A stretch of 64,000 nt of DNA. Origin: Hyphomicrobiales bacterium (GTDB lineage: Bacteria > Pseudomonadota > Alphaproteobacteria > Rhizobiales > Devosiaceae). The position numbers were made by a program, and so were the translations under genes. Below the pieces are notes generated by a model. The model had not been told where the DNA came from. It searched no databases and saw only the letters and a list, made by a program, of their open reading frames with translations. Positions 28,796 to 39,182 of this stretch are shown in pieces. Every line of letters starts with the position of its first letter. The stretch's first letter is position 1. The stretch spans positions 124,196 through 188,195 of the forward strand of contig UCAU01000028.1 in NCBI GenBank assembly GCA_900470445.1, given 5' to 3'.

Positions 28796-29296
28796 ATGAC
28801 CCGTTTGAATGAACTTCGCGACAATCCCGGTGCCAACAAGGTCCGTCTGCGCATTGGTCGCGGTATCGGTTCCGGTAAGGGCAAGACCGGTGGTCGTGGC
28901 GGCAAAGGCCAGACTGCACGTTCCGGCGTTGCGATCAACGGCTTCGAAGGCGGCCAGATGCCCCTTCACATGCGTATGCCGAAGCGTGGCTTCAATGCGC
29001 TCAATCCAGGCAACTGGAACGAGGTCCGCATCGACCGCCTGCAGGCCTATATCGACGCTGGCAAGCTCGACCCCAAGGCTGTGATCGACTCGGCAGCGCT
29101 GATCGCTGCCCGCGTGATCCGTCGTCCCAAGGACGGCGTGCGGCTGATCGGCTCTGAGGGCTTCACCTCCAAGAAGGTGACCTTCAACGTCAATTATGCG
29201 ACCAAGGGCGCACTGGCAGCTATTGAATCTGCTGGCGGCAAGGTCGATATCATCCCGGCAAAGGCGCCGTGGAAGAAGACCCCATACGCCGGTTAA
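28796..29296 (+). CDS. rplO: 50S ribosomal protein L15
   Basis: 166 residues. I chose the ATG at 28796 ([12 protein letters not shown]) with AAGG eight bases upstream, rather than the GTG at 28775 that overlaps rpmD. The Gly-rich N-terminus ([20 protein letters not shown]) threads into 23S rRNA. A strong terminator follows, which splits it from secY. Confidence 0.95.
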   Translation: MTRLNELRDNPGANKVRLRIGRGIGSGKGKTGGRGGKGQTARSGVAINGFEGGQMPLHMRMPKRGFNALNPGNWNEVRIDRLQAYIDAGKLDPKAVIDSAALIAARVIRRPKDGVRLIGSEGFTSKKVTFNVNYATKGALAAIESAGGKVDIIPAKAPWKKTPYAG

Positions 29297-29305
29297 TTTC
29301 GGCTT

Positions 29306-29340
29306 GGCGCACCCGGCCATTGGTCGGGTGCGCCTTTTTT
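29306..29340 (+). terminator. intrinsic terminator between rplO and secY
   Basis: GGCGCACCCG (29306-29315), a nine-base loop, CGGGTGCGCC (29325-29334) and six T. It is a full intrinsic terminator within what is otherwise one spc operon, so secY-adk needs readthrough or its own promoter in 29341-29423. Confidence 0.88.
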
Positions 29341-29423
29341 GGTTTGTTGCGCTAGGGCTGCAGCCGGGTCTGCGTCCGACCCGCTCCGAGCGCGCCTGGC
29401 CTTGAAGCCATAGGGAGCGATAC

Positions 29424-30761
29424 ATGGCGTCCGCAGCCGAACAGCTGGCACGTAATCTCAATTTTTCGACCTTCTCGAAGGCGAAAGCCCTGCAGCAGCG
29501 CATCTGGTTCACACTGGGCGCGCTGCTTGTCTATCGACTGGGCACTTTCATTCCGGTTCCGGGCATTGACCCCGATGCATTCCGCGCGACGTTCGAACAG
29601 TCGCAGCAGGGCATTATCGGCATGTTCAACATGTTTGCCGGTGGCGCTGTCGAGCGCATGGCAATCTTTGCGCTGAACCTGATCCCCTACATCACCGCCT
29701 CGATCGTGGTGCAGGTCATCGCGACCGCGTCGCCGCGTCTGGAAGCCCTCAAGAAAGAGGGCGAGGCCGGTCGTCGCAAGATGAACCAGTATACCCGCTA
29801 TCTGGCGGTCGTATTCTGCGCCGTGCAGGCCTATGGCATTGCCGTGGGCCTGGAAGCGAGCCAGGGCGTCGTGCTCAATCCGGGCTGGTTCTTCCGCATC
29901 TCGACCGTCATCACGCTGGTCGGCGGCACCATGTTCCTGATGTGGCTGGGTGAACAGATCACCTCGCGCGGCGTCGGCAATGGTATTTCGCTGATCATCT
30001 TTGCCGGTATCGTGGCCAATCTGCCCACCACCATCGTGCAGACCCTCGAGCTGAGCCGTACTGGCGCGCTGCCCCCGCTGGCGGCCTTCGGCATCGTGGT
30101 GCTGTCCATCGTGGTCATCGCCGGCATCGTGTTCTTCGAACGCGCCCAGCGCCGCTTGCTGATCCAGTATCCAAAGCGACAGGTCGGCAACAAGATGTTC
30201 CAGGGCGAAAGCTCGCATCTGCCGCTCAAGCTGAATACGTCGGGTGTTATCCCGGTGATTTTCGGCTCGTCCCTGCTGCTGCTGCCGGCCACCATTGCCT
30301 CCTTTGCGGCGCAGGGTAACGCTCCGGTCTGGCTGCAGACGGTGACGGCTCTGCTGGGTCGCGGCCAGCCGCTCTATCTGGCGCTGTTTGCCTTCTTCAT
30401 CATCTTCTTCGCCTTCTTCTATACCGCGATTGTGTTCAATCCGACCGAGACGGCTGATAACCTCAAGCGCTCCGGCGGCTTCATTCCGGGCATTCGTCCG
30501 GGCGAACGCACGGCTGCACATATCGACTATGTGTTGACCCGTATCACTGTTATCGGTGCGCTCTATCTTACGGTGGTGGCACTGATTCCCGAGATCATCC
30601 ACAACCAGCTGGCGGTCAGCCAGTTCATTGGCGGCACCTCGCTGCTGATCATGGTGACGGTGACGCTCGATACGGTCAGTCAGATCCAGAGCCACCTGAT
30701 CGCGCAGCAATATGAGGGGCTCGTGAAGAAGTCCCGTCTAGGGGGAGGTAAGCGTCGATGA
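29424..30761 (+). CDS. secY: preprotein translocase subunit SecY
   Basis: 445 residues with ten predicted membrane spans. It begins with the N-terminal segment [20 protein letters not shown] and contains [20 protein letters not shown] (plug region), [16 protein letters not shown] and, near the end, [16 protein letters not shown]. It forms the inner-membrane protein channel with SecE (1045) and SecG. Its stop overlaps the adk start (ATGA). Confidence 0.98.
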   Translation: MASAAEQLARNLNFSTFSKAKALQQRIWFTLGALLVYRLGTFIPVPGIDPDAFRATFEQSQQGIIGMFNMFAGGAVERMAIFALNLIPYITASIVVQVIATASPRLEALKKEGEAGRRKMNQYTRYLAVVFCAVQAYGIAVGLEASQGVVLNPGWFFRISTVITLVGGTMFLMWLGEQITSRGVGNGISLIIFAGIVANLPTTIVQTLELSRTGALPPLAAFGIVVLSIVVIAGIVFFERAQRRLLIQYPKRQVGNKMFQGESSHLPLKLNTSGVIPVIFGSSLLLLPATIASFAAQGNAPVWLQTVTALLGRGQPLYLALFAFFIIFFAFFYTAIVFNPTETADNLKRSGGFIPGIRPGERTAAHIDYVLTRITVIGALYLTVVALIPEIIHNQLAVSQFIGGTSLLIMVTVTLDTVSQIQSHLIAQQYEGLVKKSRLGGGKRR

Positions 30762-31327
30762 GGCTAATTCTGCTCGGACCGCCGGGAGCGGGGAAGGGTA
30801 CTCAGGCCAAGATTCTTGTCGAGGCCTATGGTATTCCCCAGCTCTCGACCGGCGATATCCTGCGCTCGGCCATTGCGGCCAAGACCCCGCTGGGGCTCGA
30901 AGCCAAGGCGATCGTCGATCGTGGGGATCTGGTCAGTGACGCCATCGTCAACGGTATCGTCTCCGAACGTCTCGACGCTGAGGATTGCAAGCCTGGCTTC
31001 ATCCTCGATGGCTTTCCGCGCACCATTGCGCAGGCCGAGGCGCTCGACCAGATGCTGATCGACAAGGGCGTCAAGCTCGACGCCGTTGTCGAGATCAAGG
31101 CCGATGCCGATGAATTGGTGCGCCGGGTGATCCAGCGCAGCAAGGAAAGCGGTGGCGCTCGTGCCGACGATAATGAGGAAGTGCTGCGCAAGCGCCTCGA
31201 TATCTATAAGGAGCAGACCGCTCCGCTCGTCGCTTACTACAGCGACAAGGGTCTGCTCAAAGCAGTCGACGGCATGGAGCCGGTCGAAAAAGTCACGGCT
31301 TCGATCAAGTCTGCGATCGAAGGCTGA
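30758..31327 (+). CDS. adk: adenylate kinase (short-lid type)
   Basis: 189 residues, shorter than the ~214-residue long-lid form and without zinc-lid cysteines. The P-loop [10 protein letters not shown] is at about 7-16, and [13 protein letters not shown] carries the AMP-binding Arg. It catalyses ATP + AMP to 2 ADP in the cytosol. It is translationally coupled to secY. Confidence 0.97.
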   Translation: MRLILLGPPGAGKGTQAKILVEAYGIPQLSTGDILRSAIAAKTPLGLEAKAIVDRGDLVSDAIVNGIVSERLDAEDCKPGFILDGFPRTIAQAEALDQMLIDKGVKLDAVVEIKADADELVRRVIQRSKESGGARADDNEEVLRKRLDIYKEQTAPLVAYYSDKGLLKAVDGMEPVEKVTASIKSAIEG

Positions 31328-31349
31328 GAACAGGGCAGGGGTTTGGCAG

Positions 31350-31378
31350 TTGACTCTGCCGAATCTAGTCCTTAAAGA
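31350..31378 (+). promoter_or_regulatory. putative sigma-70 promoter for rpsM-rpsK-rpoA-rplQ
   Basis: TTGACT (31350-31355), a 17-base spacer and TAAAGA (31373-31378). It lies in the 180-base gap after adk and would give a leader of about 120 bases to rpsM. This suggests the alpha operon has its own promoter here. Confidence 0.5.
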
Positions 31379-31507
31379 ACCGCGTCAGTCTCATGGATTA
31401 TTGGGCTGGATTCGGTTCTCCAGGTGTTGGGGGTCGAAATCCGGTCCCTTGTTGTTTAACGGCACGGCCCCCTGATGGTAACCCGTGTTGAATGAAGGAG
31501 AGCAGAC

Positions 31508-31876
31508 GTGGCTCGTATTGCTGGCGTCAATATCCCGACCAATAAGCGCGTGATCATCGCGTTGCAGTATATCCACGGGATTGGCGAGAAATTCGCCAAG
31601 GATATCACTGAAAAGGCAAACATTCCTGCCGAGCGCCGTGTCAACGAGTTGACCGATGCCGAAGTGATTTTGATCCGTGAAGCTATCGACCGCGACTACG
31701 TCGTGGAAGGTGATCTTCGCCGCAATGTGGCGATGAACATCAAGCGGTTGATGGATCTGGGCAACTACCGTGGCCTGCGCCACCGTCGTGGCCTGCCGGT
31801 GCGCGGTCAGCGTACCCACACCAATGCCCGCACTCGCAAGGGTCCGGCAAAGCCGATCGCTGGCAAGAAGAAGTAA
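31508..31876 (+). CDS. rpsM: 30S ribosomal protein S13
   Basis: 122 residues with a GTG start at 31508 and a GGAG-containing Shine-Dalgarno upstream. [24 protein letters not shown] is the standard N-terminus (read here in two overlapping parts) and [23 protein letters not shown] the conserved C-terminal stretch. It contacts L5 and P-site tRNA. Confidence 0.96.
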   Translation: MARIAGVNIPTNKRVIIALQYIHGIGEKFAKDITEKANIPAERRVNELTDAEVILIREAIDRDYVVEGDLRRNVAMNIKRLMDLGNYRGLRHRRGLPVRGQRTHTNARTRKGPAKPIAGKKK

Positions 31877-31955
31877 GAACCCGTCTTGGGTTCTTCGATG
31901 TAGCTGCTGGGGCCAGAGGGCTGACGGCAGCGCTGATATCGTTCAGAGGAATTAA

Positions 31956-32348
31956 ATGGCTAAGACTGAAACGACGCGCGTCAAGCGCAAGGAACGCAAG
32001 AATATCACTTCGGGCGTTGCCCACGTGAATGCTTCGTTCAACAATACCATGATCACCATTGCCGATATGCAGGGTAACACGATTTCGTGGTCCTCCTCCG
32101 GTGTCATGGGCTTCAAGGGCTCGCGCAAGTCGACCCCCTATGCGGCTCAGGTCGCTGCTGAAGATGCTGCCAAGAAGGCGCAGGAACATGGCATGAAGAC
32201 CCTTGAGGTCGAAGTGCGCGGTCCTGGTTCGGGCCGTGAATCGGCTCTGCGCGCTCTGCAGGCTGCCGGCTTCAACGTCACCTCGATCCGTGACGTGACC
32301 TCGATCCCGCACAATGGCTGCCGTCCTCGCAAGCGGCGCCGCGTCTAA
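31956..32348 (+). CDS. rpsK: 30S ribosomal protein S11
   Basis: 130 residues. [20 protein letters not shown] and the C-terminal [21 protein letters not shown] are canonical. It forms the 30S platform and lines the mRNA path at the E site. A terminator-like hairpin follows before rpoA. Confidence 0.97.
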   Translation: MAKTETTRVKRKERKNITSGVAHVNASFNNTMITIADMQGNTISWSSSGVMGFKGSRKSTPYAAQVAAEDAAKKAQEHGMKTLEVEVRGPGSGRESALRALQAAGFNVTSIRDVTSIPHNGCRPRKRRRV

Positions 32349-32366
32349 TCTTGAGCGATTGAAGAG

Positions 32367-32393
32367 CTCCCGGCCGATTGAATGGGCCGGGAG
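32367..32393 (+). terminator. terminator-like hairpin between rpsK and rpoA
   Basis: CTCCCGGCC (32367-32375), an eight/nine-base loop and GGCCGGGAG (32385-32393), followed by TCTTATT. The interrupted T-run suggests partial termination that would set rpoA-rplQ below rpsM-rpsK. Confidence 0.6.
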
Positions 32394-32454
32394 TCTTATT
32401 GCGTTTGCGGCGGAGCGGCTCGGGCTGGAGCCGCGATTTTGAAAGGACATTACC

Positions 32455-33474
32455 GTGACGATCCAGAGGAACTGGCAAGAACTGATCAAGCCGACCAAGC
32501 TGGAGATTGTTTCGGGCAGCGACAACGCGCGCGTGGCTTCGGTAGTTGCCGAGCCGCTTGAGCGCGGTTACGGGCTTACCCTGGGTAACGCTCTTCGTCG
32601 TGTGCTGCTGTCGTCGCTTCAGGGCGCGGCAGTTACCGCAATCCAGATTGACGGCATCCTGCATGAATTCTCCTCGCTTCCGGGCGTGCGTGAAGACATG
32701 ACCGACCTGGTCCTCAACGTGAAGGAAATCGCGTTGAAGATGGGTGGCGAAGGCCCCAAGCGCCTTGGCCTGACCAAGCAGGGTCCGGGTGCCGTGACCG
32801 CTGGTGACATCAAGGTCACCGGCGACATTGAAGTGCTGAACCCCGAGCTGGTGATCTGCCATCTCGACGACGGCGCCGAAATCAACATCGAGTTCACCGT
32901 CGATACCGGCAAGGGTTATGTTGCCGCCGACAAGAACCGCCCGGAAGATGCACCGATCGGCTACATCCCGGTCGATGCGCTGTTCTCCCCGGTTCGCCGC
33001 GTCAGCTACAAGGTCGATGCCACCCGTGCGGGTGAAAGCCTCGACAAGGACAAGCTGACCCTGCAGGTCGAAACCAATGGCGCCGTGTCGCCGGAAGATG
33101 CCGTGGCTTATGCTGCGCGTATCCTCCAGGACCAGCTGTCGGTATTCGTGAACTTCGAAGAGCCCAGCAAGGAAAAGGCACAGGATGCCGTTCCCGAACT
33201 GGCCTTCAACCCGGCGCTGCTCAAGAAGGTCGACGAACTCGAGCTTTCGGTGCGTTCGGCCAACTGCCTCAAGAACGACAACATCGTTTATATCGGCGAT
33301 CTGATCCAGAAGACGGAAGCCGAGATGCTGCGGACCCCGAATTTCGGCCGCAAGTCGCTCAACGAAATCAAGGAGGTCCTGGCACAGATGGGGCTTCATC
33401 TCGGAATGGACGTCAACAACTGGCCACCCGAGAATATCGATGACCTCGCCAAGCGCTACGAAGATCACTATTGA
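32455..33474 (+). CDS. rpoA: DNA-directed RNA polymerase subunit alpha
   Basis: 339 residues with a GTG start at 32455 and AAGGA eight bases upstream. The N-terminal domain ([22 protein letters not shown]) dimerises and scaffolds beta and beta'. The C-terminal domain ([20 protein letters not shown]) carries the Arg/Asn residues that bind UP elements and activators. It completes the core polymerase genes in this window. Confidence 0.98.
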   Translation: MTIQRNWQELIKPTKLEIVSGSDNARVASVVAEPLERGYGLTLGNALRRVLLSSLQGAAVTAIQIDGILHEFSSLPGVREDMTDLVLNVKEIALKMGGEGPKRLGLTKQGPGAVTAGDIKVTGDIEVLNPELVICHLDDGAEINIEFTVDTGKGYVAADKNRPEDAPIGYIPVDALFSPVRRVSYKVDATRAGESLDKDKLTLQVETNGAVSPEDAVAYAARILQDQLSVFVNFEEPSKEKAQDAVPELAFNPALLKKVDELELSVRSANCLKNDNIVYIGDLIQKTEAEMLRTPNFGRKSLNEIKEVLAQMGLHLGMDVNNWPPENIDDLAKRYEDHY

Positions 33475-33506
33475 TCCCGCGCTGCCAAGCACTTTAGGAG
33501 ACCAAG

Positions 33507-33932
33507 ATGCGCCACGGTAATTCCGGCCGCAAGCTCAACCGAACCGCCAGCCACCGTAAGGCTATGTTCGCCAATATGTCCGCCGCGCTGATCAAGCACG
33601 AGCAGATCGTTACCACCCTGCCCAAGGCGAAGGACCTGCGTCCGATCGTCGAGAAGCTGATCACGCTGGGCAAGCGCGGCGACCTGCACGCTCGCCGTCA
33701 GGCGATCGCTCAGATGCGCGACGAAGGCCAGGTGCAGAAGCTGTTCGCAGTTCTGGGCCCGCGCTACAAGGACCGTCAGGGCGGCTATATCCGCATCATG
33801 AAGGCCGGCTTCCGCTATGGCGACAATGCGCCGATGGCTGTGATCGAGTTCGTCGATCGCGACGTCAATGCCAAGGGCCTCGATAGCGGTCCGGTGCATG
33901 TGCGTGACGAAGACGAGTCCGAAGCCGCGTAA
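33507..33932 (+). CDS. rplQ: 50S ribosomal protein L17
   Basis: 141 residues. [20 protein letters not shown] and the [20 protein letters not shown] stretch are canonical. It sits by the tunnel exit and ends the ribosomal supercluster; a strong terminator follows 23 bases later. Confidence 0.97.
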   Translation: MRHGNSGRKLNRTASHRKAMFANMSAALIKHEQIVTTLPKAKDLRPIVEKLITLGKRGDLHARRQAIAQMRDEGQVQKLFAVLGPRYKDRQGGYIRIMKAGFRYGDNAPMAVIEFVDRDVNAKGLDSGPVHVRDEDESEAA

Positions 33933-33955
33933 GCGATATTCGGTTCAAGATTTAA

Positions 33956-33990
33956 GGCGGTCCGCGTTTGAGTACGCGGGCCGCCTTTTT
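33956..33990 (+). terminator. intrinsic terminator after rplQ
   Basis: GGCGGTCCGCG, an eight-base loop and CGCGGGCCGCC, then TTTTT at 33986-33990. It closes the alpha operon and lies just before the convergent phosphotransferase gene. Confidence 0.92.
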
Positions 33991-33996
33991 GTTTGT

Positions 33997-34731
33997 TCAG
34001 ATCGCTCGAACTTCGGCGAGCCGCTCGACGGAATAATCGTCCTTCCAGCAGACCGCCGCTTCCCATGCGGCCGAGGCCTGGGCCGCGATGTCAAGTTTGG
34101 CAGCATCAAAGCCGGCGGCATTGTAGGGCAGGGCCAGGTCAAGCTCCGGGACATCGACATGCGCCTCGTCCCAATCGATCAGCGCAACCCGATCCGCAGT
34201 CATGCGAATATTGCCGGGATTGGTGGGATTGCCATGCACCACGCAGCTCTGCCGCCCGGCCAGCCGTGCCCAGGCTGCCCGGCAGCGCGCGACGGCCTCA
34301 GCCGGCATCGCGGTCAGGTTAATTCTCGTTCCCGTATCGGCTTGCAACAGGTCAGTTGAAGATCGCCAGCCCGGCCGCTGCGGCCAGTCCCGCGTCAGGC
34401 GATGCAGCTGCCGCAGCGCATCGGCAACGCGCCGCCAGTCCGCCTCCGTCTCGGGCGGCCCGCCCTCCATATATTTCATCACCACAAGGCCATCGGCAAA
34501 CAGCCTGCCATCCGAAGTCGGGATCGACACTGGCACAGTCATACCCGAGCGCTCGAGATGCTGGAGGAGGGCGCCCTCCCAAGCCAAATCCGCATCGCTC
34601 CGCCCACCCAGCCGAGCGACGGCGATCTGCCCATTAATACGCACGCTCCAGACATCATTGGACGAGCCACCAGCCAGCCGCTCGATGCGCTCCGCGTCCT
34701 CACCCCACTGCCCGAGTGCGTCCCACCCCAT
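33997..34731 (-). CDS. aminoglycoside-phosphotransferase-fold protein with altered catalytic loop
   Basis: 244 residues. It has an N-terminal kinase lobe (ERLAGGSSNDVWSVRINGQIAVAR, with the Gly loop) and a C-lobe with the loop SCVVHGNPTNPGNIR and the metal-binding VALIDWDEAHVD. In the APH family the catalytic loop is normally HGDxxxxN; here the base Asp is Asn (HGN), so it may be inactive, altered, or a subfamily norm. The substrate is unknown and antibiotic resistance should not be assumed. A 36-residue membrane peptide gene ends three bases upstream. Confidence 0.75.
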   Translation of the reverse strand: MGWDALGQWGEDAERIERLAGGSSNDVWSVRINGQIAVARLGGRSDADLAWEGALLQHLERSGMTVPVSIPTSDGRLFADGLVVMKYMEGGPPETEADWRRVADALRQLHRLTRDWPQRPGWRSSTDLLQADTGTRINLTAMPAEAVARCRAAWARLAGRQSCVVHGNPTNPGNIRMTADRVALIDWDEAHVDVPELDLALPYNAAGFDAAKLDIAAQASAAWEAAVCWKDDYSVERLAEVRAI

Positions 34732-34733
34732 GG

Positions 34734-34844
34734 TCAGGAGACCGCGCCCCAGAACAGCGCCACGCCCAGACCCATGCAGAGCAGGCCGAGCAAAATCATG
34801 GCGAGCCGACGGCGCCGCGGCGACTTCATCATCACTCCCAACAT
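34734..34844 (-). CDS. 36-aa single-span membrane peptide
   Basis: Start ATG at 34844 with AGGAG six bases upstream, stop TGA at 34734-34736. The peptide is MLGVMMKSPRRRRL, then one hydrophobic span AMILLGLLCMGLGVALFWGA, ending VS. The Arg cluster before the span predicts N-in topology. The stop lies two bases before the phosphotransferase ATG, so the two would be cotranslated. The basic-then-hydrophobic start recalls the CcmE N-terminus, but nothing follows it. No family was recognised. Confidence 0.5.
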   Translation of the reverse strand: MLGVMMKSPRRRRLAMILLGLLCMGLGVALFWGAVS

Positions 34845-34969
34845 GGCCATCTCCTCTCCATTTTGGCTCAGCTTAGGCCCGAACGGCGCCATGGGGCAAT
34901 CGCCTCGGTCGATGCCAACAGTCCGTTGCCCTCTGACAGCGAAATGTCACGTCAACGCTAACAGTCCGC

Positions 34970-35500
34970 TCACAGATTCCACGCCCGTCCGAGCGCTTTC
35001 ACCTCACGGAGCGATGAACAGAAAACCAGCGGCAAACCTGTTTGTGTCGCAAACCCGTGGTAGCGGCCGACACTGTTCCGCGTCTTCCAGATCCAGTTGA
35101 TCATTTCCCATTTGACGCTGTCGCGATTGCCCGGAAGATGGCCGGCCCGCTGCTTTTCCAGCAGGGTCCGCCGCAAATACCGGCTGAAGCGGCGCAGGTA
35201 ATGGTCGTCCACCACGATAATTCCGGTGGCCCGGGCAAAGCGCTGCGGCATCAGCACGGAGTAATTGCCCTCCATCACCCAGCCCGGCTCAAGGATTGCC
35301 GCGTCATGCAGGGCGTGGAATTCGGCGTCCGGCCGCACCTGCCAATCGGTGTTGGGTAAGTGCCGCAATTGGTCGAGATGAATAGCTGGAACACCAAGCT
35401 TTTTGCCGATGGCGACGGCCAGCGTCGACTTGCCGGCATTGGTCGGCCCCATGATGACGATGCGGCGGCCGAAGGTCTCAAGTGGTTGAAAGGTCTGCAT
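34970..35500 (-). CDS. P-loop kinase-like protein (FlaR/adenylate-kinase-like)
   Basis: 176 residues from the ATG at 35500 (MQTFQPLETFG). The Walker A motif GPTNAGKS is at 18-25. The following KKLGVPAIHLDQLRHLPNTDW and the ILEPGWVMEGNYS segment match small AAA/'topology modulation' P-loop proteins that resemble nucleotide kinases. A basic lid-like stretch (RRFSRYLRRTLLEKQRAGHLPGNRDS, quoted in part: RRFSRYLRR) follows. The substrate is unknown. The Shine-Dalgarno is weak. Confidence 0.7.
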   Translation of the reverse strand: MQTFQPLETFGRRIVIMGPTNAGKSTLAVAIGKKLGVPAIHLDQLRHLPNTDWQVRPDAEFHALHDAAILEPGWVMEGNYSVLMPQRFARATGIIVVDDHYLRRFSRYLRRTLLEKQRAGHLPGNRDSVKWEMINWIWKTRNSVGRYHGFATQTGLPLVFCSSLREVKALGRAWNL

Positions 35501-35580
35501 TTTCAGTTCCGATATATGGTTTGATGGGATCGGGGTGGAAAAGCGAAGAAGGGCAGGCGGCATCCTTTATTGGAGAGACA

Positions 35581-35603
35581 AAAATCCCCGCCGTAGCGGG
35601 GAT
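35581..35603 (-). terminator. intrinsic terminator after the decarboxylase gene
   Basis: Read on the minus strand: TCCCCGC, loop TACG, GCGGGGA, then TTTTT. It lies 30 bases past the decarboxylase stop. Confidence 0.85.
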
Positions 35604-35632
35604 TAGTAGTTGATTACGAGCTGGCGGCAGGC

Positions 35633-36814
35633 CTATTCGGGCTGCACATCCTTGCCGGTATAGACCTCGTCGACCCAGAACTGGTCGCGGCGATCGAAGC
35701 CGTTGAACGGGGTCAGCGAGGCCTGGGTATAGGCACCCATCAGGCCGAACTCGATCCAGTCGTCTTCATCGATATCGGCCGGCAGGGTGAACACCTGGGG
35801 CAGCACGTCATAGCTGTCGCAAGTGGGGCCCCAGATGGTGAATTCGGAGAATTCGGCATCATTGTCATGCACCCGCGCACCGCGCCACACCCGCACCGGC
35901 GGGGTGAAATGCATGAACTTGACTTCCATCAGGCTGCCATAGGCGCCGTCATTGACATAAACCGACTGCCCGCCGCGCTGATGCTTGACGCGCAGCAGCA
36001 GCGAGGTCGACGACGTCACCAGCGCACGGCCGGGCTCGATGATCAGCTCGGGCTTGTTCTTGTCGCCGAAATGATCGCTGACCGCGGTCGAGATGGTCTC
36101 GAAATAATAGTCCATCGGCGGCGCTTCGCTGGTCGGGTAGGGGGCCGGATAGCCGCCGCCGATATTGAGGCGCTTGAGCTGGATATTGGATTCCTCGACG
36201 ATGCGCGACGCCGCCGCGATGTGCCGTTCATAGGCATAGGCATCTTCGCACTGGCTGCCGACATGGAAGCACAGGCTGGGCGTATAGCCCATCTGGTCGA
36301 CCATGGTGACGATCTCGGCCGCGCCCTGTTCCATGACGCCGAACTTGATGCCGAAATCATAGGATTTGAGCGCCTTGCCGGCCTTGAAGCGGGTGGTCAC
36401 TTCAACGTCGCGCGACGGCGAAACTACCGAAGCCAGCTGGTCGAGCTGCTGGGGATGGTCGATGGTGAAGGAGCGAACGCCGAACTCTTCATAGGCGCGA
36501 GCGATCTCGCGCTTGTTCTTGATCGGGTTGTTGTAATGCATCACCGCGCCCGGCGCATGATCGCGCACCAGTTCCATTTCGGTGTTCGAGGCAACGTCGA
36601 ACGCCTTCAAACCTTCGCGATGGAGCTGGGCGATGATGTGCGGGGAGGGATTGCACTTGACCGCATAGGTCAGCAGCCCGTCAAAGCCCTTCTTGAACAC
36701 CTTTGTGGCCTTGTGCAGCTCGCGCTCGGAGAACAGGAAAGCCGGGAAATCCGGGGCTTCCGCCGCGATGAGTGCGGAGGTATTCGGGTAAACCTGCTTC
36801 GGCTCAGTGGTCAT
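35633..36814 (-). CDS. type III PLP-dependent ornithine/lysine decarboxylase
   Basis: 393 residues from MTTEPKQVYP at 36814. It has the alanine-racemase-fold decarboxylase layout: PLP Lys53 in TYAVKCNPS, His184 in CFHVGSQ, the phosphate loop GGGYP at 219-223, EPGR at 260-263, and the catalytic Cys332 with Asp333 in GPTCDSYD contributed across the dimer. It makes putrescine (or cadaverine) in the cytosol, feeding polyamine synthesis. The ornithine/lysine preference cannot be decided by eye. It is divergent from degP. Confidence 0.9.
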   Translation of the reverse strand: MTTEPKQVYPNTSALIAAEAPDFPAFLFSERELHKATKVFKKGFDGLLTYAVKCNPSPHIIAQLHREGLKAFDVASNTEMELVRDHAPGAVMHYNNPIKNKREIARAYEEFGVRSFTIDHPQQLDQLASVVSPSRDVEVTTRFKAGKALKSYDFGIKFGVMEQGAAEIVTMVDQMGYTPSLCFHVGSQCEDAYAYERHIAAASRIVEESNIQLKRLNIGGGYPAPYPTSEAPPMDYYFETISTAVSDHFGDKNKPELIIEPGRALVTSSTSLLLRVKHQRGGQSVYVNDGAYGSLMEVKFMHFTPPVRVWRGARVHDNDAEFSEFTIWGPTCDSYDVLPQVFTLPADIDEDDWIEFGLMGAYTQASLTPFNGFDRRDQFWVDEVYTGKDVQPE

Positions 36815-37012
36815 GGACGACTTGCCTTTCGGGGCTGGAGAAATGCGGAAAACGAGCGCTGCATATAGGGCCGTGTGCCCCCTCACGCAAACGTTTATTT
36901 GACCCCCAATTGCGACGGGGGCGTGACGCCTTTTTCGTGACAGAATCCGGGCGTTTGCCTTGCCCCGCGCGGATGCCACATCAGGCAAACGTGGTGACCG
37001 GAGGTTGGTTCG

Positions 37013-38487
<1,475 letters not shown>

Positions 38488-38491
<4 letters not shown>

Positions 38492-39054
38492 TCGAGGCTG
38501 ATTTCGGGCACATCCATCTGCGCCAGGGTGTTGATCGCGCTCTGGCGCCGCTCCTTGAGGCCGGTGAGCAGGGCCTTGGCGCCATCTTCGCCATAGCCGC
38601 GCCGGCTGATGGCGTAGAGCACCAGGCCATCCTCGAACGGGACATAGCGATAGGCGTTCCATTCAACGATCATGGTGCCGCTGCTGGAATCGCTGAGCAG
38701 GAAATCGAGGATGATTTCGCCGGTCTGTTCGTTCCGGAGCACGTCGTAATTGACCACCGGATCGCTGCCCTTCCGCTCACCAAGGCCCTTTATCATAACG
38801 GCCGCCGCCGCTTCGGGCGTGGTGCCATTGGTCAGCACGTCGATCATGAACATGTCTTCGAACTGCTCGACGGTCTGGCCGGCCGGTACATATTCCTGCT
38901 TGAAGTAGGTTTCTTCCGGGTGGCTCGTCCAGGCGAGGGCAAATTCGACATCCTCGAAGACAATCGGCCCCGGCGCGCCAATGGCGTCGGTCTGGGCGCT
39001 CGCCGGCAGCGCCATGGCGGCGAGGAGCAGGAATGCGGTAACGAAGCGATGCAT
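38488..39054 (-). CDS. secreted protein of unknown function
   Basis: 188 residues with a signal peptide at 1-20 (MHRFVTAFLLLAAMALPASA). The mature part is mostly alternating strands (VEFALAWTSHPEETYFKQEY, EIILDFLLSDSSSGTMIVEW, YRYVPFEDGLVLYAISRR) with a C-terminal helix. No Cys and no membrane span are present. GAGGA lies before the ATG. It is convergent with the HtrA gene and shares a CTAG at the stops. No family was recognised. Confidence 0.7.
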
Positions 39055-39182
39055 GAAATGTCCTCGAAATTGTGGTCGCGCATTAATGCTGACAAACGCA
39101 GTCTTGGCAATTCGCTGCCGGTTTGTCTTGCTCGCGCCGCCGCCCTATCTTACCCAGAGCCCTCCACAGAGATTGATCAGGC

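Noticed and set aside
30762-31507. rpmJ (L36) after secY or adk
   Set aside because: No short Cys/Lys-rich frame of the L36 type is present; in this lineage rpmJ is generally elsewhere.
33997-34731. Labelling the phosphotransferase-fold protein an aminoglycoside-resistance enzyme
   Set aside because: The fold is shared by many unrelated kinases, and its catalytic Asp is replaced by Asn.
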